Shown here piece by piece: positions 1-4,919 of a stretch of DNA of 7,504 nucleotides. The DNA is taken from NCBI GenBank assembly GCA_031258335.1, contig JAIRMY010000166.1:1-7504 (forward strand), written 5' to 3'. Numbering within the stretch: the first letter of the stretch is position 1; each line of letters opens with the position of its first letter. The notes under the pieces are model-generated. The model searched no databases and had not been told where the DNA came from. It saw nothing but the letters and a program-made list of their open reading frames with translations. Source of the DNA: Spirochaetaceae bacterium. Its GTDB lineage: Bacteria; Spirochaetota; Spirochaetia; Treponematales; Breznakiellaceae. Both the position numbers and the translations under genes were made by a program.

Positions 1-90
1 GATGAGGCGGTGTTCCTGTACAACAACTGCCGCCCTCATCTGGCGCTTAACTATGAAACGCCTGAAAAAATGCACCGTATGGTCGCATAA
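1..90 (+). CDS. IS3-family transposase (OrfB), C-terminal end only
   Basis: The frame is open from the first base of the window and ends at TAA 88-90, giving 29 residues. The stretch YNNCRPHLALNYETPEKMH matches the conserved tail of IS3-family integrase-core transposases (consensus YN..RPH.AL.Y.TP), which lies after the last acidic residue of the DDE triad. The catalytic residues are therefore outside the window, and the gene is cut by the window edge rather than visibly broken. Transposases of this family cut and join the IS ends. The terminal repeat five bases downstream supports the call. The exact IS subgroup cannot be fixed from this piece; the IS150-like group is a guess. Confidence 0.85.
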   Translation, partial: DEAVFLYNNCRPHLALNYETPEKMHRMVA

Positions 91-94
91 AATC

Positions 95-119
95 TGTCAA
101 CCTATTTTAGGACTTGACA
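95..119 (+). mobile_element. Right terminal repeat of the IS3-family element
   Basis: This 25-base segment begins TGTCAACC and ends GACTTGACA, just after the transposase stop. IS3-family ends normally finish in CA, and position 119 satisfies this. The segment is itself nearly palindromic: TGTCAA (95-100) mirrors TTGACA (114-119), and CCTA (101-104) mirrors TAGG (108-111). The left end of the element is outside the window, so neither the matching repeat nor a target duplication can be checked. The precise boundary at 119 is inferred. Confidence 0.6.
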
Positions 120-125
120 TTTTTT
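95..125 (+). terminator. Candidate intrinsic terminator at the IS end
   Basis: The terminal repeat can fold as a stem of TGTCAA plus CCTA against TAGG plus TTGACA, with a TTT loop and a two-base bulge (AC, 112-113). It is followed directly by six T residues at 120-125. A hairpin plus T-run just behind the transposase stop is the classic arrangement for Rho-independent termination. The stem is AT-rich and hence weak, and the T-run seems to lie in flanking DNA, so the terminator may be fortuitous. Confidence 0.4.
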
Positions 126-143
126 AACAATTGCTTCCATAAG
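114..143 (+). promoter_or_regulatory. Possible hybrid promoter reading out of the IS toward aroC
   Basis: The last six bases of the IS terminal repeat are a perfect -35 hexamer, TTGACA (114-119). Eighteen bases on, in flanking DNA, CATAAG (138-143) matches four of six -10 positions. Outward -35 hexamers in IS3-family ends are known to form hybrid promoters with adjacent DNA. The -10 is poor and the spacer slightly long, so activity is uncertain. It would read into the leader of aroC. Confidence 0.3.
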
Positions 144-157
144 CCTAGCCTCCGATT

Positions 158-179
158 ATAAATATATACTATGTTTATA
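158..179. repeat. AT-rich inverted repeat in the aroC upstream region
   Basis: TATAAA (158-163) and TTTATA (174-179) form six-base arms around a ten-base AT-rich spacer. This is the most AT-rich point between the IS end and aroC, and could be a promoter or protein-binding region. No convincing -35/-10 pair at normal spacing is visible within it. Confidence 0.3.
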
Positions 180-213
180 CATTTGTCAACTGTTTGTCGT
201 TAATGAACCTCTA

Positions 214-227
214 CAGGGCAAGCCCTG
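214..227. repeat. Short perfect inverted repeat CAGGGC-AA-GCCCTG
   Basis: Six-base perfect arms surround a two-base AA spacer, flanked by TA on the left and GCGGTA on the right. The spacer is too short for a stable RNA loop unless the inner pair opens, so a DNA-binding site or a dispersed intergenic repeat are both possible. No second copy is seen in this window. Confidence 0.45.
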
Positions 228-248
228 CGGTATCTCTAATAAGGCGAA

Positions 249-283
249 GGGCGGGCGCTAGTGGGTGGCGGGTTGCGGATGGG
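249..283 (+). other. G-rich leader segment with a G-quadruplex pattern
   Basis: Five GGG runs occur at 249-251, 253-255, 263-265, 270-272 and 281-283. The first four have spacers of 1, 7 and 4 bases and so satisfy the usual G3+N1-7 quadruplex rule. They are on the coding strand, 36-59 bases before the aroC ATG, so either DNA or the leader RNA could fold. The arms CTAGTG (258-263) and CACTAG (293-298) overlap the same stretch and offer a competing hairpin. This is a pattern match only. Confidence 0.35.
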
Positions 284-284
284 C

Positions 285-290
285 TATAAA
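285..290 (+). promoter_or_regulatory. Possible -10 element (TATAAA) just upstream of aroC
   Basis: TATAAA lies 17 bases before the aroC ATG at 308, which would give a leader of about ten bases or fewer. No -35-like hexamer is present at 16-18 bases upstream; that region is G-rich. aroC also lacks a recognisable Shine-Dalgarno sequence, which fits a very short leader, but the promoter call is weak. Confidence 0.2.
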
Positions 291-307
291 AACACTAGTC
301 TTATTGC

Positions 308-1408
308 ATGGCTGGAAACAGTTTTGGGGAGGCTTACCGCGTTACCACGTTTGGCGAGTCGCATGGGGCGGCTGTGGGTTGCGTTGTTGACGGATGCCCT
401 GCGGGTATACCCTTTGACGACGATTACCTCAGGCGTGAACTGGCGCGGCGGAAGCCGGGCGGCGGCTCAGCCTCCACATCGCGGGATGAGTCCGATGAAC
501 CAGAAATACTCTCCGGTGTGTTCGAGGGGAAAACGCTTGGGACCCCTATAGCCGTTATCATACGTAATACCGCCCAAAAATCCGGCGATTACGACAGACT
601 CAGAGACGTATACCGTCCCGGACACGCCGACTTGGTCTGGGATGTCAAGTACGGGCTGCGGGATCACCGCGGGGGCGGGCGGAGTTCCGGACGTGAAACA
701 GCGGCGCGTGTGGCGGCGGGTGCGGTGGCAAAGGCCTTTCTTGCGAAACACGGGATCAGCATACGCGCGTGGGTGCGGTCTATCGCCGGGATAGAAGCAC
801 CGACTCCGGGCGGCGGCGGTTTTGACCTTGATGAGGCGGAAGCCAATAGCCTTCGTATTCCGTGCCGCCGTACAGCGGAGCGAGCCGCCGCCAAAATCGA
901 GGAACTCCGCAAGGCCGGTGAAAGCGCGGGCGGGGTAGTGGAGTGCCATGCGCTGGGCCTCGGTATAGGGCTGGGCGAGCCTGTCTTTGACAAGCTGGAC
1001 GCGCTCTTGGCTCAGGCGGTGATGTCGCTGGGGGCGGTTAAGGGGATAGAATTCGGTGCGGGTTTCGCCTCCGCTCTCATGATAGGCTCGGAGAGCAACG
1101 ACAGGCCGCTTGCAAGCGGCATACCGCCGCTTGCAAGCGGAAAGGTCGCCTACTCAAGCAACAATTCAGGCGGCGTACTCGGCGGCATATCCAACGGCGC
1201 CCGCCTCGAATTCCGCGCCGCCTTTAAGCCCGTGCCTTCTATAGCAAAGAGGCAGCTTACGATAGACCGCGAAGGGCGGGAAATCGACCTTGAAATTGGC
1301 GGGCGGCACGATGTCTGCGTCTGCCCCCGCGCCGTACCGGTCGTGGAAGCGATGACGGCGCTGGTACTCGCGGATTTGATGCTGCGCGGCCGCGGCAATA
1401 GGTGTTAG
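308..1408 (+). CDS. aroC: Chorismate synthase
   Basis: This enzyme converts 5-enolpyruvylshikimate 3-phosphate to chorismate, using reduced FMN as a non-consumed cofactor; it is the last shared step to aromatic amino acids, folate and quinones. The protein is 366 residues, normal for the family. Signature motifs are present: GESHGAAVGCVVDG (16-29), RPGHAD with His106, HRGGGRSSGRE (120-130), NNSGGVLGGISNG (285-297) and GRHDVCVCPRAVP (332-344). The start at ATG 308 fits the usual MAGN/MSGN.FG opening, and an in-frame TAG at 296-298 prevents a longer protein. No clear Shine-Dalgarno sequence precedes it. It is the first gene of a compact operon with recO, cbiET and cbiA. Residues 267-279 (PLASGIPPLASGK) look like a small duplication in a variable loop. 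Confidence 0.96.
   Translation: MAGNSFGEAYRVTTFGESHGAAVGCVVDGCPAGIPFDDDYLRRELARRKPGGGSASTSRDESDEPEILSGVFEGKTLGTPIAVIIRNTAQKSGDYDRLRDVYRPGHADLVWDVKYGLRDHRGGGRSSGRETAARVAAGAVAKAFLAKHGISIRAWVRSIAGIEAPTPGGGGFDLDEAEANSLRIPCRRTAERAAAKIEELRKAGESAGGVVECHALGLGIGLGEPVFDKLDALLAQAVMSLGAVKGIEFGAGFASALMIGSESNDRPLASGIPPLASGKVAYSSNNSGGVLGGISNGARLEFRAAFKPVPSIAKRQLTIDREGREIDLEIGGRHDVCVCPRAVPVVEAMTALVLADLMLRGRGNRC
1106..1140. repeat. Tandem 14-bp perfect palindromes inside aroC
   Basis: CCGCTTGCAAGCGG occurs twice, at 1106-1119 and 1127-1140. Each copy is a perfect palindrome. They are offset by 21 bases, exactly seven codons, and encode the repeated peptide PLASG within PLASGIPPLASGK. They sit between the conserved SESND and NNSGG segments of chorismate synthase, where family members vary in length. 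In-frame spacing keeps the gene open. No further copies occur in the window. Confidence 0.85.
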
Positions 1409-1425
1409 GGGATGGGTGGCTTAGT

Positions 1426-2064
1426 ATGACACGATTTAGCGCCTGCCCCGCCCTTGCTTTGAGGGTACGCTCGTCAGGCGAATCCAACCGTGAGGCTTTT
1501 TTTCTCACCGCCGGCGCGGGCATCACGCGGGCTTACGTTTACGGCGGGCCCAAGAGCAGACTGCGTTCCTATGTCTCGCCGTTTCATTCCGGCGGGCTTT
1601 ACCTGTACCATGACCCTGTGAGGGATTCCTTCAAGGTAACCGACTTTGACGTGCGATGCTGGCGTCCCGGCATCAGGGAGAGTTACGACAGGACCATGGC
1701 CGCCGCTGCCATAGCCGAGACGGTTCTTGCCGGGTTCGGCGGCGGCTGCAACTGGACGGAGGCGCTCGAACAGACAAACGCCGCGCTCGACGCGCTGGAA
1801 AACGCCGCCGATTCGCGGGTTTCGCGTGTTTTTGTCCATTTCCTCTGGAATTGGGCCGAGTTGACCGGCATCGAAGCCGGTCCTTCATTTTCGGCGCTGT
1901 CCCCCGCGTCCCGGCGCTGGCTGGAAATAAGTTCCACCATGCCGGCCTCGGAGGTACGCGAACTTGGGCTGGACAGCGGCGCCTTGCTCGAAGCAAAGAA
2001 TTTCTGTACCGCTCTCGTGGCGCGGGCTATGGGCCGCCGCCTAAAGAGTTGGGACTGGCGGTAG
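1426..2064 (+). CDS. recO: RecO-like DNA repair protein, short form
   Basis: The product probably works in RecFOR recombinational repair, where RecO binds SSB and single-stranded DNA and helps load RecA. With ATG 1426 the protein has 212 residues, shorter than the usual 230-260. The N-terminal half resembles the RecO OB-fold: LALRVRSSGESNREAFF (10-26), then GGPKSRLR (40-47), matching the family's G.(R)PKSRLR segment, then an acidic/aromatic VTDFDV (71-76). The C-terminal part is mainly helical. The C..CG...C..C zinc site of many RecO proteins is missing after LTGIE (about 146-150), as it is in E. coli RecO. A GTG at 1402 would add eight residues and overlap aroC; ATG 1426 is preferred because purine-rich GGGTGG (1414-1419) precedes it at proper spacing. 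It lies 17 bases after aroC and 7 before cbiET. Confidence 0.72.
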   Translation: MTRFSACPALALRVRSSGESNREAFFLTAGAGITRAYVYGGPKSRLRSYVSPFHSGGLYLYHDPVRDSFKVTDFDVRCWRPGIRESYDRTMAAAAIAETVLAGFGGGCNWTEALEQTNAALDALENAADSRVSRVFVHFLWNWAELTGIEAGPSFSALSPASRRWLEISSTMPASEVRELGLDSGALLEAKNFCTALVARAMGRRLKSWDWR

Positions 2065-2071
2065 TACGGCG

Positions 2072-3340
2072 ATGTCTCGTAAATCCGTCTACATAATAGG
2101 CGCGGGCCCGGGCGGAGAGGCGCTCCTAACCGGAGAGGCGCGAAACGCCCTCGGTAGATGCGAATTCGTGCTGGGCGCGGAACGCATCCTCGAATCATTT
2201 GCGGCGCTCATACACGGCAAGAATGCAAAGTCCCTCACCTCAGGCGGCGCTATAGTCGAGGCGCTAAGGGAGAGCGCTTGTACGGTCTCCACTGTGCTCG
2301 TATCGGGGGACAGCGGCTTTTTTTCGCTCTCCAAGCGTCTTTCCGCCATGCTCGAGGCGGAAGGCTGGAAAACGCGGATTCTATGCGGCATAAGCTCACT
2401 GGCGTACTTCGCGGCCCGTCTAGGTGTTTCTTACGACGATGCCGCGATAGACAGCCTGCACGGAAGACTAAAGTCCGGTTCAGCGGAGAACGAGAGGCTG
2501 CGGGCATTGAACAGAGTCGCGGGGCTTGTAGCTCAAAACCAAAAATGTTTTTTCCTTACGGACGGCGTACTGTCGCCCAAAACGATATGCCTTGCCCTAG
2601 TGGAACGCGGCATGGGGAATGTCCGCATAAACATAGGCGAGCGGCTCTCGCACCCGGACGAAAAGATATCCTCGTACACGGCAAAGGATGCCCAAAAGAT
2701 AGATTTTGACGAGCCAAACGTAATTTTCATATCGAATCACGCCGCCAAAAGCGTGTTTCCGGGATTTTTGCGTGATTCGGATTTTGAGCGCGGCGAAGTT
2801 CCCATGACCAAAGAAGAGATACGCGCGGTAAGCATGGCAAAACTCCGCGTCAGGCGGGATTCTGTTTGCTGGGATGTAGGCGCGGGGACAGGCTCCGTAT
2901 CCTGTGCGATGGCGCTCGCCGCCCCGTTTGGCGTGGTCTATGCCGTCGAGCGAAACGCGGAAGCCGTGGCGCTTCTCCAAAAAAACAAACTAAAATTTGG
3001 ACTTCATAACATTGAAATCGTCAACGGAATGGCCCCTGCCGCCCTCTCATCGTTGCCGGACCCCGATTTGGCGTTTGTCGGAGGCACAGGAGGGGCGCTA
3101 AGACCCGTTTTAACAGAAATCCTTGCCCGCGATACGGGCATCCGCGTGGTAATCAACGCCATAACTCTGGAAACTCTGGCAGAGGTACGGTCAATTACCC
3201 TTGAAAAAGGGCTTCCCGATGTTGAAATCGTGCAGATAGGAGTAAATTTCATACAAAAAGCCGGAGACTATAGCATCCTAAAGGCGCGGAATCCCGTTTT
3301 TGTGATAAGTTTTGGCGGATTGGATGACGCGGCTTCATAG
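2072..3340 (+). CDS. cbiET: Fused CbiE-CbiT: precorrin-6Y/cobalt-precorrin C5,C15-methyltransferase (decarboxylating)
   Basis: This is a bifunctional SAM-dependent enzyme of corrin ring synthesis (CobL in aerobic naming). The CbiT part methylates C15 and decarboxylates the C12 acetate; the CbiE part methylates C5. The protein is 422 residues, matching the fused form. CbiE occupies about 1-205, with the opening VYIIGAGPGGEALLT (6-20), SGDSGFFS (78-85) and CGISSLAYFAARLG (105-118). A linker leads to CbiT from about 237, with VPMTKEEIRAVSMAKLRV (243-260), SAM motif I WDVGAGTGSVS (267-277), YAVERN (290-295) and FVGGTGG (335-341). The ATG lies eight bases after the recO stop with only a weak GGCGG-like signal upstream, which suggests translational coupling. 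The sequence does not decide whether the aerobic or anaerobic route is used, though pairing with cbiA fits the latter. Confidence 0.93.
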   Translation: MSRKSVYIIGAGPGGEALLTGEARNALGRCEFVLGAERILESFAALIHGKNAKSLTSGGAIVEALRESACTVSTVLVSGDSGFFSLSKRLSAMLEAEGWKTRILCGISSLAYFAARLGVSYDDAAIDSLHGRLKSGSAENERLRALNRVAGLVAQNQKCFFLTDGVLSPKTICLALVERGMGNVRINIGERLSHPDEKISSYTAKDAQKIDFDEPNVIFISNHAAKSVFPGFLRDSDFERGEVPMTKEEIRAVSMAKLRVRRDSVCWDVGAGTGSVSCAMALAAPFGVVYAVERNAEAVALLQKNKLKFGLHNIEIVNGMAPAALSSLPDPDLAFVGGTGGALRPVLTEILARDTGIRVVINAITLETLAEVRSITLEKGLPDVEIVQIGVNFIQKAGDYSILKARNPVFVISFGGLDDAAS

Positions 3341-4667
3341 GATCATGGTTGCCGGAGGCGGCAGCGAATCGGGAAAAACAACGTTTACCTGCGCTCTCTT
3401 GGCAGCTTTAAGGCGGCGGGGCTTAAAAACGGCGGCGTTCAAATGCGGGCCGGACTACATAGACCCCATGTTTCACCGCGAGACACAGGGCAGCCATTCG
3501 TCTAACCTCGACCTATTCATGCTGGACGATGAGACCGCCCTCCGCCTTCTGCTCGAAAACAGCGCCGGATGCGATATTGCCGTACTCGAAGGGGTGATGG
3601 GTTTCTATGACGGCGTAGGCGGAAGTACGGCAGAGGCAAGCGCGTGGCATCTGTCTGAACTTACCGAAACGCCGGTGGTACTCGTTGAAAATTGCAAGGG
3701 GCAGTCGCTCACCGCGGCGGCGAAGATAAAGGGCATTGCCGGTTTCAGGCGGAATAAAATAGCCGCCGTCTTGCTGAACAATGCCGGCGAAGAACTGTTT
3801 AACATGATTAAACCGGCGATAGAGGAGGAAACAGGCATACCTGTAGCGGGATACCTGCCCTATACGCCGGAATCCGCGATTCAAAGCCGCCATCTGGGGC
3901 TTGTAACCGCCGCGGAAATAGACAATCTCCGTGAAAAAATCGCCCTTCTTGCCGACACAATCGAAAAAACGGTGAATATAGATCTGATCCTGTCCGCCGC
4001 GTTCGCCGCCCCTACTGTAAAAGAGCCGCCTCCTGAAAATTACCAGCCGCCCCGCGCCAAACGCCGTATCGCCGTGGCGAGGGACAGGGCGTTCTGTTTC
4101 TACTACGAGGACGGCTTAAATCTATTAAAGAAACTTGGCGCCGAGCTTGTAGACTTTAGCCCGCTCCGTGATTCCCGCCTCCCCCCCGGCATAGACGGCT
4201 TGATACTGGGCGGCGGCTACCCCGAACTGTACACGGCTGAGTTATCACAAAACCACGCCATGCTTGCCGCGGTAAGAGACGCCGTGTCAGGCGGACTCCC
4301 CACACTCGCCGAGTGTGGCGGCTTCATGTACCTGCACCGCGAACTCGAAGGCGCGGACGGCAAATTGTACCCGCTTGCCGCGGTATTCGATGCCCGTTGC
4401 GAAAAAAAACCACGGCTAGTCCGCTTTGGCTACGCATACTTCACGGCAAACACCGATAACCTGTTGTGCAAGGCAGGCGAGACACTGCGCGGCCACGAGT
4501 TTCATTACTGGGACAGCGAACAGCCGGGCGGTGATTTTGCCGCTGTAAAACCGGTTTCCGGCAAAAGCTGGAAATGCATAAACTCCGGGAAAACACTGTT
4601 CGCCGGCTTCCCCCACTTCCACTTCTGCTCCTCACCCAAATCCGCGGAGCGCTTCTTAGCCCACTAG
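3324..4667 (+). CDS. cbiA: Cobyrinate a,c-diamide synthase
   Basis: The enzyme uses ATP and glutamine to amidate the a and c carboxylates of (cob)yrinic acid. With ATG 3324 it has 447 residues, normal for CbiA. The N-terminal half is a P-loop synthetase: GGGSESGKTT (11-20), FKCGPDYIDPMFH (39-51) and VLEGVMGFYDG (87-97). The C-terminal half is a class I glutamine amidotransferase-like domain: GLILGGGYPELY, then the nucleophile Cys331 in LAECGGFMYL, RGHEFHYW (389-396), and PHFHF (430-434), where His431 aligns with the catalytic His of the family's LHLHF tail. ATG 3324 gives the usual MxR-I-M-V-A-G start and overlaps cbiET by 17 bases; TTG 3312 and ATG 3345 are alternatives, but 3345 would leave only a three-residue lead before the P-loop. 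It is the last gene of the operon. Confidence 0.95.
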   Translation: MTRLHRIMVAGGGSESGKTTFTCALLAALRRRGLKTAAFKCGPDYIDPMFHRETQGSHSSNLDLFMLDDETALRLLLENSAGCDIAVLEGVMGFYDGVGGSTAEASAWHLSELTETPVVLVENCKGQSLTAAAKIKGIAGFRRNKIAAVLLNNAGEELFNMIKPAIEEETGIPVAGYLPYTPESAIQSRHLGLVTAAEIDNLREKIALLADTIEKTVNIDLILSAAFAAPTVKEPPPENYQPPRAKRRIAVARDRAFCFYYEDGLNLLKKLGAELVDFSPLRDSRLPPGIDGLILGGGYPELYTAELSQNHAMLAAVRDAVSGGLPTLAECGGFMYLHRELEGADGKLYPLAAVFDARCEKKPRLVRFGYAYFTANTDNLLCKAGETLRGHEFHYWDSEQPGGDFAAVKPVSGKSWKCINSGKTLFAGFPHFHFCSSPKSAERFLAH

Positions 4668-4685
4668 CCCGCCAATTGTTCATAA

Positions 4686-4758
4686 AGGGGGAGCGCTGCC
4701 GCCTTAACTTTGTAAATAGTCTTGACAATACGCCGCATTAACCGACGCTGCTCCCCCT
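4686..4758. repeat. Long-range perfect inverted repeat after cbiA
   Basis: AGGGGGAGC (4686-4694) and GCTCCCCCT (4750-4758) are perfect nine-base complements separated by 55 bases. The left arm starts 18 bases after the cbiA stop. It could close a large RNA stem-loop ending the operon, or mark the ends of a small 73-bp element. There is no T-run after the right arm, so it is not a standard intrinsic terminator. A TTGACA hexamer (4722-4727) lies inside the loop, with no matching -10 at normal spacing. Confidence 0.45.
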
Positions 4759-4804
4759 CGCTCCATACAGCGCCTAACCCTTATCTAAATGAGGCAGGAA
4801 ATCG

Positions 4805-4826
4805 AACGTTTAAACAAAAACGTTTA
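4805..4826. repeat. Repeated AACGTTTA octamer
   Basis: AACGTTTA occurs at 4805-4812 and 4819-4826, a 14-base period. Each contains the self-complementary AACGTT, and the second extends to palindromic AAACGTTT; GTTTAAAC (4808-4815) is also palindromic. It lies about 100 bases before the lipoprotein start and could be a pair of protein-binding half-sites. The remaining DNA from 4759 to 4858 shows no other structure beyond a weak GCCCG/CGGGC pairing. Confidence 0.3.
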
Positions 4827-4858
4827 GCGCGTATAGCCCGCTGGAGCTGTGATACGGG

Positions 4859-4880
4859 CGGTGTTTACGTGTAAATACCG
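4859..4880. promoter_or_regulatory. 22-bp palindrome, candidate operator of the lipoprotein gene
   Basis: CGGTGTTTAC (4859-4868) and GTAAATACCG (4871-4880) are ten-base arms around a central GT. Nine of ten pairs are Watson-Crick and the tenth (4863/4876) is G-T. The two-base centre is too small for an RNA loop, so a site for a dimeric DNA-binding protein is more likely. It ends 23 bases before the extended -10 element, centred near -50 relative to the predicted transcript start, where an activator or repressor could act. The regulator is unknown. Confidence 0.5.
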
Positions 4881-4903
4881 GATGTGGAAAGTTGGAAGAA
4901 AGA

Positions 4904-4912
4904 TGATATAAT
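4904..4912 (+). promoter_or_regulatory. Extended -10 promoter element TGATATAAT
   Basis: A perfect TATAAT (4907-4912) is preceded by TG one base upstream (4904-4905), the extended -10 form that can work without a good -35. GTGGAA at 4884-4889 is a poor -35 with a 17-base spacer. Transcription would begin near 4919, essentially at the ATG codons 4920 and 4923, implying a leaderless or nearly leaderless message. Confidence 0.5.
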
Positions 4913-4919
4913 CACAATA

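Noticed and set aside
185..191. TGTCAAC as a second IS end
   Set aside because: Only seven bases match the terminal repeat and the following sequence diverges; it is too short to support an IS boundary.
261..551. A 96-codon frame overlapping the aroC start in another frame
   Set aside because: It overlaps the conserved first 80 residues of aroC, has no ribosome binding site and shows no recognisable domain.
467..949. Long open frames antisense to aroC and to other genes in the window
   Set aside because: They are shadows of GC-rich coding sequence; their translations are rich in Arg, Ser and Pro and show no family motif.
1402..1425. Upstream GTG start for recO
   Set aside because: The added LGDGWLS stretch does not resemble a RecO N-terminus and would overlap aroC; ATG 1426 has a better upstream signal.
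4402..4409. A8 run in cbiA, and similar 7-8 base A/T or C runs in recO, cbiET and mreB, as phase-variation or slippage sites
   Set aside because: The frames continue normally and the runs encode ordinary residues at lengths common by chance; nothing suggests regulated slippage.
4722..4727. TTGACA as a -35 of a promoter after cbiA
   Set aside because: No -10-like hexamer occurs 16-18 bases downstream; the sequence there is GC-rich.
4668..4919. Cobalamin riboswitch or small RNA in the gap before the lipoprotein
   Set aside because: No B12-box-like sequence or multi-stem fold is evident, and the downstream gene is not a cobalamin gene.
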